43,624 bases of DNA from an uncultured Eubacteriales bacterium (GTDB taxonomy: Bacteria > Bacillota > Clostridia > Peptostreptococcales > Anaerovoracaceae). The notes beneath the pieces were generated by a model. It saw only the letters and a program-made list of their open reading frames with translations. It was not told the DNA's origin and did not search any database. Shown here in pieces: positions 1 through 7,247 of the stretch. Within the stretch, counting starts at the first letter, position 1; the number at the start of each line of letters is the position of its first letter. Location of the stretch: positions 1 to 43,624 of the forward strand of contig CADCHO010000025.1 in assembly GCA_902801255.1 (NCBI GenBank). The letters are read 5' to 3'. A program made the position numbers and the translations under genes.

Positions 1-3
1 CAT
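1..3 (-). CDS. start codon of next V-ATPase operon gene (cut by window edge)
   Basis: Only the ATG (complement of 1-3) is in the window. It has a well-placed Shine-Dalgarno AGGAG (complement of 10-14) just after the DUF2764 stop codon at 16-18, so a further gene begins here. In V-ATPase operons with the order subunit E, DUF2764, the next gene is normally catalytic subunit A (atpA). That identity is inference from gene order; no residue beyond Met is visible. Confidence 0.5.
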
Positions 4-15
4 ATAGCACTCCTG

Positions 16-537
16 TTACAAACTGTATACGCGCTGCTGTATCCCGTCGAATAGAGACTTGAATTCAGCCTTGCCCTTCGTATCCTCGAAGCAGTTCTGA
101 CGCTCCAGCAATTTCAATTTGATCGCATATCCGAACAGCACATGATCATCGAACATATGCAGTCCTACCAGTGAGTCAAGAGCCTCAAACTCATATTCCA
201 AAAGAACCTTTTCTGCCTCCAGCGGATTCTTCGCAGACAGTGCTGCTGCAACGACCTGCGCGATCTGACCATCTTTATCAAAGGCCGATGAATAGCTCTT
301 GCCGAGATTCATGCTTCTCTGATAATTCAGTTCTTTGGTCAGCATCCCGTAGAACTTTGCCCAATCCTCTACAAGCGGACCTTCTGTTGAAGAAAGAGTG
401 AGGTCTTCAAGCAACTGATATTTTGCATCACTCACATTTGACTGGCAGCATGACAGAAATTCGTCGTATGTTATCGGCATATCTCCGTCTGCTTTGAGGT
501 CAGGAAGGCTTGCTATCAGATAATAATACGAAGCCAT
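16..537 (-). CDS. DUF2764 family protein, V-type ATPase-associated subunit
   Basis: This 173-residue soluble protein starts MASYYYLIASLPDL, the typical opening of DUF2764 proteins, which sit between subunits E and A in V/A-type ATPase operons of Bacteroidetes, spirochaetes and some Clostridia. It probably serves as the central-stalk C-like connector; this is inferred from operon position rather than shown. The start has a strong site, AAGGAGG six bases upstream. It lies 15 nt after the subunit E gene, and another start codon follows its stop within 15 nt, so translation is closely linked. No membrane segment or signal peptide is visible. Confidence 0.8.
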   Translation of the reverse strand: MASYYYLIASLPDLKADGDMPITYDEFLSCCQSNVSDAKYQLLEDLTLSSTEGPLVEDWAKFYGMLTKELNYQRSMNLGKSYSSAFDKDGQIAQVVAAALSAKNPLEAEKVLLEYEFEALDSLVGLHMFDDHVLFGYAIKLKLLERQNCFEDTKGKAEFKSLFDGIQQRVYSL

Positions 538-552
538 ACCGCTCCTCCTTCT

Positions 553-1074
553 TTACTGGAAGTCAAGATCTCTGAAGTAAGGCATCAGCATTTCCATTAT
601 TCCGTCGTCGGAACAGTCGAAATAACCGGATCCGTCCTTGGCTGCAAGGCGGAATCCTTTCTGAACATCCTTTGTAGGTCTGATCTCCAGTCCTTTTTTG
701 ATTTCCTCTGCGAGTTCCTTTTTGAGAACGTCGCTGACCTCGGATACTTCTGCTGCGTAATCTGCAACATTTTCACCGGCAACGGCCGCGCGGATCAGTT
801 TGCCGAGTGCTCCTCCTGAAAGTTCTTTACCGATATCAGCAGCGAGGATCTTTTCGAACTCACCCTGGATCTCGGACTTGAACGCCAGAACAGCATCACG
901 TTTTGCCTGATCGGCACTGACTGCGGCACTTTCCTTAAGAATACTAATTTCTTTTTCAGCTGTATCTTTGTACTGCTGTGCCTCAGACTTTGCCCCGGCA
1001 ACGATTGATTCGGCTTTCTTTTTTGCTTCTGCAATAATAGATTCCGCTTCGGCATCCTGATTTTGAACCAACAA
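553..1074 (-). CDS. atpE: V-type ATP synthase subunit E, N-terminally short
   Basis: This is the peripheral stalk subunit of a V/A-type ATPase. The first ~75 residues are an Ala/Lys/Glu-rich helix (AESIIAEAKKKAES and following), typical of the E-subunit coiled coil. The rest is the globular C-terminal domain that binds the catalytic head. At 173 residues it is shorter than the usual ~190-200, and the missing part is the N-terminus. The only in-frame start is a TTG at 1074, with GATGAAGG close in front. A TGA lies in the same frame just upstream. An ATG at 1079-1081 (MKVVGSKS...) is in another frame and would need a +1 shift near 1060 to join. The start is therefore uncertain: TTG start, sequencing indel or real frameshift. 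Confidence 0.78.
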   Translation of the reverse strand: MLVQNQDAEAESIIAEAKKKAESIVAGAKSEAQQYKDTAEKEISILKESAAVSADQAKRDAVLAFKSEIQGEFEKILAADIGKELSGGALGKLIRAAVAGENVADYAAEVSEVSDVLKKELAEEIKKGLEIRPTKDVQKGFRLAAKDGSGYFDCSDDGIMEMLMPYFRDLDFQ

Positions 1075-1100
1075 CCTTCATCACCGAAAACTTATGGGAT

Positions 1101-1129
1101 TGCCCCGAAAACGCATGCGATTTGGGGCA
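1101..1129 (-). promoter_or_regulatory. hairpin in the 5' leader of the V-ATPase operon
   Basis: Between the promoter and the first gene the transcript can fold TGCCCC (1129-1124) with GGGGCA (1106-1101). Inside is an AAA/TTT step and a self-complementary CGCATGCG core. No U-run follows, so it is not a standard intrinsic terminator. It could protect the 5' end or affect translation of subunit E; the role is unknown. Confidence 0.45.
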
Positions 1130-1146
1130 CAGTTTTTCCTATGTTA

Positions 1147-1175
1147 ATTATAACGGCATAGCAGATGCACTTCAA
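1147..1175 (-). promoter_or_regulatory. promoter of the V-ATPase operon
   Basis: On the minus strand there is a -35 box TTGAAG (complement of 1170-1175), a 17-bp spacer and a perfect -10 box TATAAT (complement of 1147-1152). Transcription should start near 1140, giving a leader of about 65 nt before subunit E. The flanks are A/T-rich. Confidence 0.75.
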
Positions 1176-1237
1176 ACAAAACATAATTTATTTTATTTGA
1201 TAATCTTTTAACGCAGTTATTTCAAGGGTTAACAAAA

Positions 1238-1253
1238 GAGCCCTTCCGGGCTC
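1238..1253 (-). terminator. intrinsic terminator of the long secA-prfB-addB-rlmH block
   Basis: GAGCCC-GGAA-GGGCTC forms a perfect 6-bp stem with a four-base loop. On the minus strand it is followed by TTTTGTTAA. It lies about 70 nt after the last small gene of the upstream block and before the V-ATPase promoter, so it separates the two transcription units. Confidence 0.75.
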
Positions 1254-1324
1254 CATACACAAAAAAACAATTTAGCTGCAAAAAGGCTATTTTTCAAGCG
1301 CTTCAGGAAACTATTTTCAACACT

Positions 1325-1480
1325 TCAGTCCCACAAAAACATCCCTGCGGAGATCACATAAAAGACCACCATGGACGCCACCAGTATCAGTGCCATTACT
1401 TTTGCACCGGTGTTGAGACGCTTTCTCCTCTCCTCGTAGTCTTTCATTGTCCTGCCCGAATTGTTGCTTTTCTTTGCCAT
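1325..1480 (-). CDS. 51-residue single-pass membrane protein (unlisted small gene)
   Basis: A short reading frame directly after rlmH, with a good ribosome site (AGAGG seven bases before ATG) and its stop about 70 nt before the operon terminator. The product has a charged cytoplasmic N-terminus (MAKKSNNSGR, then DYEERRKR) followed by one hydrophobic helix of about 21 residues near positions 27-50, and ends ...FLWD. It begins 15 nt downstream of the rlmH stop, so it is almost certainly co-transcribed. The family is not recognised. The pattern of basic N-terminus plus one transmembrane helix suggests a small inner-membrane protein. No function can be assigned. Confidence 0.7.
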   Translation of the reverse strand: MAKKSNNSGRTMKDYEERRKRLNTGAKVMALILVASMVVFYVISAGMFLWD

Positions 1481-1495
1481 CTTTTTTCCTCTTTT

Positions 1496-1975
1496 TTACT
1501 TGTGATAAGTCTCTCCGGCGTTGATCTTGAACGCCCTGTAAATCTGCTCGAGCAGCACTATACGCGCCAGCTGATGAGGGAGTGTGATCCTTCCGAAACT
1601 CAGTCTGAGTGCTGCGCGTGATTTTACTTCCCTGCTGAGGCCCAGGCTGCCGCCGATCACAAAGTCTATCGTGGAGCTTGTGAATGATATCTCTGCAATC
1701 TTTGATGCCAGCTCCTCTGATGAAAGCTCGCGCCCTCCTATATCGAGAGCTATAACATAGTCTCCTGATCCGACCTTGTCAAGAATCGACTTGCCTTCCT
1801 TTATTATAACGTTCTCTTCATCTGCATGTGAAGCATGTGCCGGCAGCTTCTCCTCTTTCACCTCAATAACCGAGATGCTGCAATAGGCTCCGAGCCTTTT
1901 CATGTACTCAGCAGAGGCTGCTTCCCAGTACTTCTCTTTGAATTTTCCTACACAGATGATTCTTACATTAAGCAT
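1496..1975 (-). CDS. rlmH: 23S rRNA (pseudouridine1915-N3)-methyltransferase RlmH
   Basis: RlmH is a small SPOUT methyltransferase that uses S-adenosylmethionine to methylate pseudouridine 1915 of 23S rRNA in assembled 70S ribosomes. The 159-residue length is exactly typical. The protein opens with the family-like LNVRIICVGKFKEKYW. The knotted SAM site is visible as FVIGGSLGLS, and the C-terminus carries RITLPHQLARIVLLEQIYRA and the terminal YHK involved in rRNA recognition. It begins six bases after the upstream YycJ-type gene, a pairing often seen in Bacillota. Confidence 0.95.
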   Translation of the reverse strand: MLNVRIICVGKFKEKYWEAASAEYMKRLGAYCSISVIEVKEEKLPAHASHADEENVIIKEGKSILDKVGSGDYVIALDIGGRELSSEELASKIAEISFTSSTIDFVIGGSLGLSREVKSRAALRLSFGRITLPHQLARIVLLEQIYRAFKINAGETYHK

Positions 1976-1981
1976 ATCGTT

Positions 1982-2824
1982 TTATATTTTAACCTCTTTT
2001 CTTCGCGGTTCCGGCATGAATGTGATGCCCTCTTTTGCGGCTACATCCAGGAGGTAATCTTCTCCCTTGTGAAATCCGGCTGCCCCCAGCGCATCTTCGA
2101 CGGTCTGACGGGCAAAAAGCGGAGCGTTATTGTGGAAGCTCAGGTGAGCCAGCATGATGCGCAACGGTTCTTGCTCCTCCCTTGCTTTCCTGTCCGTAAG
2201 AATGCTCGCAAGCACATCACCGGCGTAATCGTTTGATAAATGTCCTTTTTCGCCCTTTATCCTCACTTTCACAGGGTAAGGATATTCTCCGAACATAAGC
2301 ATGTCCAAATCATGATTCGCCTCAAAGACAAGGAGTCCGGCGTCGTTTATGGCAGCATAGATTTCCTCTGTTACCACACCTGTATCCGTAACTATCGCGA
2401 GCTTTTCACCGCCCGACGTGACGGTAAAGCCAAGAGGCTCCGCAGCGTCGTGGCTAAGCGGAAAAGCGCCTATCTCCATATCATCATCATTATCTATCCT
2501 GACGATCTCTCCTGCGGATAAAAGTACTATCCTCTCCTGCGGCACATAGCAAAAGCCTGCCGCACTTTCAAATGTACCCCGGCTCACGTAAAAGAACGCA
2601 TTGCAGCATTTGCGGGATATCGCCCTTACGCTTTTCACGTGATCGACGTGTTCGTGAGTGATGAGAACTGCATCCACATCAGCAGGATCCGTCCCGAGAT
2701 GCTCAAGCGCGCTGACAATTCTTTTTGCCGGAAGGCCGGCATCAACCAGGATGGTACGGCTTTCGGTCATTATTATATATGAATTTCCGGAGCTGCTGCT
2801 CCCTACTGAAACTATTTCGATCAT
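1982..2824 (-). CDS. yycJ: MBL-fold metallo-hydrolase, YycJ/WalJ type
   Basis: A metallo-beta-lactamase-fold hydrolase of 280 residues. The metal-binding HxHxDH motif is present as THEHVDHV near residue 56. Further metal ligands are probably the histidine of PLSHDAAEPLG, the aspartate of VTDTG, and FEANHD. C-terminal LAHLSFHNN supplies another. The YycJ/WalJ group is linked to cell-wall and DNA-repair phenotypes and is thought to act as an exonuclease; the exact substrate is not shown here. Its ATG overlaps the addB stop by four bases (ATGA), so the two are translationally coupled. It is followed at six bases by rlmH. Confidence 0.9.
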   Translation of the reverse strand: MIEIVSVGSSSSGNSYIIMTESRTILVDAGLPAKRIVSALEHLGTDPADVDAVLITHEHVDHVKSVRAISRKCCNAFFYVSRGTFESAAGFCYVPQERIVLLSAGEIVRIDNDDDMEIGAFPLSHDAAEPLGFTVTSGGEKLAIVTDTGVVTEEIYAAINDAGLLVFEANHDLDMLMFGEYPYPVKVRIKGEKGHLSNDYAGDVLASILTDRKAREEQEPLRIMLAHLSFHNNAPLFARQTVEDALGAAGFHKGEDYLLDVAAKEGITFMPEPRRKEVKI

Positions 2825-5800
2825 TCTTTCTCTTTCGGTTTGGGTTTTATCGACCGGTATGAGTTTTTTACATATCCCCGGTCACGCCTGCAGACCGACC
2901 TGTAACTGCAATAACCGCAAGCCAGTCTTTTATCGACCCTGAGCGGATTTATACCGATCTTTCCGTCAAGTATTCCTTCAGCGGTTTCTTCTATGCGGGC
3001 AATAACATCTCTACGAATCCCCTCATAGTCTTCCCGGCTGACAGCATTTTTCGATGATGAAAGCACTTTCTCAGGCATGGCTCCCAGCACACCCTCTTCG
3101 TTTATGAAAGCTCCCTTCAGTTTGAACACGTCTGCCGCTTCTTTATCGAGCAGCGAGTCAACCTGCTTCACGCTCTTATCGTTTATCGATTCTATCGGAT
3201 CCTTGATGTTGAAGTAGAACATCCCCGCAGGAGAAAGATCTCCCGATGTAGCAGAGATAAGATATATCATCAGCTGCATCTTGTATCCCTGGCGCATCTT
3301 CCAGAGGTCGAGCTTGTCGCTGCCTGTCTTGTAGTCGATGATCCGCACCCGTTTCTCGCCGCCTATGTCCATGATATCCGCACGGTCTATCTTTCCTTCA
3401 ACATACACTTCGCCGTCACCGGCACTGATTTTCAGAGGTTCAAGATCTGCATGCCTTCCGAACGGCTCTTCGAACGAGGCGCTTATCACCGATCCGGCGG
3501 AAAGCTGAGCAGCCATTGCCTTTGCAGCAGAAGCGCATATCTCGCGGATGCGGCTCATGCGGTATTCTTCACAGCCTGTGGATATGAAAAGACCTCCCAT
3601 GTAGTTTTGTGACAGCTCATCGAGGGCAGCGGTTACCAGCTCCTCGAGCGAATCATCGTCGGGGATATCTTCAGCCTTCATTATCTGTCTCGCAACAGCC
3701 ATCAGGCACTCGTGGTAAACATCACCCACCGAACGGGCATCGCTCGCGAAGGTACGTTCCTCTTTTGGTCTGAGGCCTCTGTCAATAAAGTATCTGAACG
3801 GGCAGTCGATATAATTGCCTATCGACGACGCACTCAACGACAGGCTTCCGTCCCTCCTGCAGAACAGATCTTTTGCTGCGGCACGGCCAAGCGGGCGCTG
3901 TACATTATCGTAAGCTGCCGCCCTGAGCATGGTGTCCAGCTCATCTTTGCGATTTTCAGCATACCAGTGAAGCATGGCTCTCGTGAGTGCATCCGGCTCG
4001 TCCGGAGCATTCGTATCTTTTATGCGGTTGATGAGATGTCTCATGCCGTCTCCGGCAGTGTTGATCTTATCAGTCTCACCGGCATTCAGAGTATCTCCGC
4101 GTCCCATGCTTATTATGTCTTTACGGATCAGTCCGTCGGCGTCTATCCTCGGAAACAGCATCCTCAGCGAGTCGATCACAGGCGACGGACTTGTGTCCCG
4201 TCCTTCAGAGTCTGTCATCGCCCAGCTTATGTATATTTTTTCGGAAGGCCTTGCCATCATGCGGTACATGGCCGCATTTTCCTCATCCATCTTTATATCG
4301 TCAAGACTTCCGAGCGCAAAGCCCTTACTCTTGAAGTATTCCTTCTCATCCACCGAGAACAGACCTTCTGTCTGCGGAGAAAGAGGCATAACGCCTTCAC
4401 ATGCGCCGAGTATCACCGCGGCCTTCATCTGACGCGGCCTTGTCCTTATCATGGTACCCATCGAGAGGCCATCGACAGACGGAGGGATGACCCCCACCTC
4501 CACATCAGACAGTCCTGCCACGTATATGTCCGTGAACTCCGCAAGATCCATATCGGAATCGCCCATTATGCCGTCGATCTGACCGAGCAAATCCATAGCC
4601 TTTGCATAGCTCTGAGTCATACGCTGAGCTTCATCATGCAGACCTTCTTCATCCATTGAAGACGCTGCTTCTGCAACCTTGTCGGCCAGCTTCCACTCAT
4701 CGTCCAGATAGACTTTGAAGTGCTTTATGAATTCTGCGACCGTCCCGCTTTTTGACACTTCTGCCAGCTTCGAAACGGAGTCCGAGATACGGGCTCTCAT
4801 TGACTCCAGTCTTCCGAAGGACTCCTCTCCAAGATCATCTCTGCCGTATTTGAAAGGCTTGTCCCACATGGAACCCTTTATGCGGTACCCTCTGGCATAA
4901 TTCTCGAGGTCTTCGATATCGCGGTCATCGTAATCTGTGAGCCCTGTCTTAAGCATGGCGAAAAGATACTGTGATGACTTGCGGTGCACCGGAAATTCGA
5001 GAAGATTCACTATGAACCCCACTGCGGCGCTGTCGGTGATGTCGCGCGATGTATCTGCAAAGACAGGAAGTCCGTACTCTTCAAACACCCGCCTTATGAT
5101 CGGATGCATCGCGCCTTCGTCGTTTGCTATGATCTGGATCTCACGCATCCTGTAGCCGAGATCGCGTATAAGATGCCACACATATGCCGCAGCACTCTCC
5201 GCTTCATAGTACGGATTTGCGGCACAAACGACCGTAAGATCTTCAGGTACAAAAGCTGCATTTTCCGCTCTTTCCTCCGCACTCAGAACATCCTTCCACA
5301 GGGATCTCTCCATGCGCTTTATTGTTTCGCTTTTCTGCGTCCGGTATGAGTCGGGGATCCTATCGCAGCTGATGCCTATATTATTATCTGCGGCAAGCTG
5401 AATGAGAGATGCGGTAAGACGCTCATCCAGGCCGAAATCACTTATATTGACAATAAAACTGACCGATTCTGCAGTCTTTGCAAGCTCCATCAGCGCACCG
5501 GCGAACTTGGGAGTTATGCTGTCATATCCGTAGACCCAGACCGACTTGCCGCGTATAAGATTAGAGTCTTTTATAGCTCTGACATACATCTCTATGTAAT
5601 CCTCAGAGTCAGTGTATCTGCCTTTGATAGCCTCTTCATATGCAGTTATCACTCCGCTGAGCTCCTTCAGCTTGGCCTCAAGTATAGGGTCATCGCCGGT
5701 GTCTCCGCTCATTTCCTGCAGCTTTTCGATAGTACAGTCCTGCTGCTTGAACTCCGAGATGAAGTCGTTTAGCATCGAAGTGAAAGTCAGTTTTCCTGCC

Positions 5801-6117
5801 GACCTGCTGAAAATGTCGAAGTCTTCAGCATGGTCGCGTATGAGCATCGACAGCAGCATGAACCGTCCGTACTTGTCGATCATGCTGACGGATTCTGTCC
5901 CTTGCTCAGTGAGTATCTTCAGGCCGAGACGGTTCATTGATGTGATCTCGACATTGAACAGGCAGCTGGTCTCGAGATATTTCAGCGCCTGCTCCTCAGC
6001 CACCAGAGTGTACTGGTCGGGCACCAAAACAAGCGTCTCACCTCCGTGCTCTTTTATCGAGTCGTAGATGAAACGCTCCTTATCTATATTCTCTCTGCCT
6101 GTATATAGTCTCAGCAT
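2821..6117 (-). CDS. addB: AddB-type ATP-dependent nuclease/helicase subunit B
   Basis: AddB pairs with AddA to resect double-strand breaks up to Chi-like sites. At 1098 residues the length is typical. The C-terminal RecB-type nuclease is intact: a first cysteine in YIDCPFRYF near residue 769, EGKIDRADI and RIIDYKTG near 925, and the three clustered cysteines of ACGYCSYRSVC near 1066-1076, giving four ligands for an iron-sulfur cluster. The N-terminus reads LYTGRENIDKERF where other AddB proteins often have a GxxGxGKT loop, so ATP binding by this subunit looks lost. addA, normally the next gene, is absent: a YycJ-type gene follows instead. It begins 13 nt after prfB. Confidence 0.93.
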   Translation of the reverse strand: MLRLYTGRENIDKERFIYDSIKEHGGETLVLVPDQYTLVAEEQALKYLETSCLFNVEITSMNRLGLKILTEQGTESVSMIDKYGRFMLLSMLIRDHAEDFDIFSRSAGKLTFTSMLNDFISEFKQQDCTIEKLQEMSGDTGDDPILEAKLKELSGVITAYEEAIKGRYTDSEDYIEMYVRAIKDSNLIRGKSVWVYGYDSITPKFAGALMELAKTAESVSFIVNISDFGLDERLTASLIQLAADNNIGISCDRIPDSYRTQKSETIKRMERSLWKDVLSAEERAENAAFVPEDLTVVCAANPYYEAESAAAYVWHLIRDLGYRMREIQIIANDEGAMHPIIRRVFEEYGLPVFADTSRDITDSAAVGFIVNLLEFPVHRKSSQYLFAMLKTGLTDYDDRDIEDLENYARGYRIKGSMWDKPFKYGRDDLGEESFGRLESMRARISDSVSKLAEVSKSGTVAEFIKHFKVYLDDEWKLADKVAEAASSMDEEGLHDEAQRMTQSYAKAMDLLGQIDGIMGDSDMDLAEFTDIYVAGLSDVEVGVIPPSVDGLSMGTMIRTRPRQMKAAVILGACEGVMPLSPQTEGLFSVDEKEYFKSKGFALGSLDDIKMDEENAAMYRMMARPSEKIYISWAMTDSEGRDTSPSPVIDSLRMLFPRIDADGLIRKDIISMGRGDTLNAGETDKINTAGDGMRHLINRIKDTNAPDEPDALTRAMLHWYAENRKDELDTMLRAAAYDNVQRPLGRAAAKDLFCRRDGSLSLSASSIGNYIDCPFRYFIDRGLRPKEERTFASDARSVGDVYHECLMAVARQIMKAEDIPDDDSLEELVTAALDELSQNYMGGLFISTGCEEYRMSRIREICASAAKAMAAQLSAGSVISASFEEPFGRHADLEPLKISAGDGEVYVEGKIDRADIMDIGGEKRVRIIDYKTGSDKLDLWKMRQGYKMQLMIYLISATSGDLSPAGMFYFNIKDPIESINDKSVKQVDSLLDKEAADVFKLKGAFINEEGVLGAMPEKVLSSSKNAVSREDYEGIRRDVIARIEETAEGILDGKIGINPLRVDKRLACGYCSYRSVCRRDRGYVKNSYRSIKPKPKEKE

Positions 6118-6130
6118 TTGATACCGTTAT

Positions 6131-7247
6131 CTATCCGTTTGCCTTGGCCGCGTCCTGCGAGAGTTTGGCACGGACGAACACGTCGAGATCTCCGTCCATT
6201 ACCGCCTCAACATTGCCTACTTCAGCACCGGTTCGCGTATCCTTCACCATGGTGTAAGGCTGGAACACGTAGTTTCTGATCTGTGAACCCCATGTTGCCA
6301 TTGACTGATCGCCCTTTATCTCGTTGAGGTTCTCCTTATGAGCCTCCTCTGCTATCCTTGTCAGCTTGGATACGAGGATCTTCATGGCGACCTCGCGGTT
6401 CATTATCTGCGAGCGCTCATTCTGGCATGTAACGACTATGCCGGTCGGGATGTGAGTGATCCTTACGGCTGAATCCGTCGTGTTGACATGCTGGCCTCCG
6501 GCGCCGCCCGATCTGTAGGTGTCGATTTTCAGATCATTAGGGTCGATGTTTACCTCTATCTCGTCGCCGATATCAGGAACTACCTCCACTGCGGCGAACG
6601 AGGTCTGCCTCTTGCCCATGGCGTTGAACGGTGATATGCGCACCAGTCTGTGGACCCCCGTCTCTGACTTGAGAAGGCCATAGGCGTTGTCACCGCTGAC
6701 CTCAATAGTTGAGCTTTTTATACCGTAGTCCACGTCATCCTGCCTGTCGAGGATCTTCGTCTTGAAGCCCTTCTTCTCGCAGTATCTGAGGTACATCCTC
6801 TCAAGCATCTCAGCCCAATCGTTGGCATCGACTCCGCCCGTGCCTGAATGTATGCTGAGTATACAGTCCTTGCTGTCGTATTTTCCGGACAGGAGCATGT
6901 TTGTCTTGAGATCTTCAAGCTCATCAGAAAGCTTGCCGAAGCTTGCGATAACGCTCTTCGCTTCGTCCTCATCCTCCAGTTCTTCCGCTATATCTATAAG
7001 CTCGGGAAGTTCATCCGCCTCAGAAGCCAGTCTTTCATACAGACCAAGTTTGTCCTCAAGAGATTTTTTCTCCTTGAGCACCTTTTGCGCGTTCTTCTGA
7101 TCATTCCAGAAGCCTTCCTTCAGGCTCTCATCCTCGAGCTCTTTTATCCTTTTTTTAAGACCCTCCGGGTCAAAGATAGCCTCCCACTTCCGCAATCTGC
7201 TCCTTGAGAGCCGGAAGCTGGCTTCTTATTTCATCAAGCTGTAACAT
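6131..7247 (-). CDS. prfB: peptide chain release factor 2, programmed +1 frameshift
   Basis: RF2 ends translation at UGA and UAA codons. The gene is read in two frames: codons 1-25 from ATG at 7247 (MLQLDEIRSQ...VGGYL) end at an in-frame TGA (7172-7170). After a +1 slip, reading continues from GAC at 7171 to 6131, for 371 residues in total. The second frame has the SPF tripeptide that reads the stop codon (VRISPFNAMG) and the catalytic GGQ (SGGAGGQHVNT). The start has GGAGG at correct spacing and overlaps the end of the upstream symporter-fusion gene by 14 nt. The slip makes RF2 level self-limiting, since low RF2 favours frameshifting at UGA. Confidence 0.96.
7169..7185 (-). promoter_or_regulatory. 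prfB recoding site (internal SD plus CTT TGA C)
   Basis: The minus strand reads GGGAGGCTATCTTTGAC. It combines an internal Shine-Dalgarno-like GGGAGG (7185-7180), a slippery CTT codon (7175-7173) and the in-frame stop TGA followed by C, a weak termination context. This is the classic bacterial RF2 autoregulatory frameshift cassette. Both reading frames match RF2 on their own side of it. Confidence 0.95.

Noticed and set aside
1101-1129. Terminator inside the V-ATPase leader
   Set aside because: The hairpin is GC-rich but is not followed by a U-run on the minus strand.
3712-4659. Long plus-strand reading frames inside addB (and similar ones inside the giant gene and the transporter genes)
   Set aside because: They are antisense to strongly supported proteins, have no ribosome sites and encode Cys/His/Arg-rich sequence without family features.
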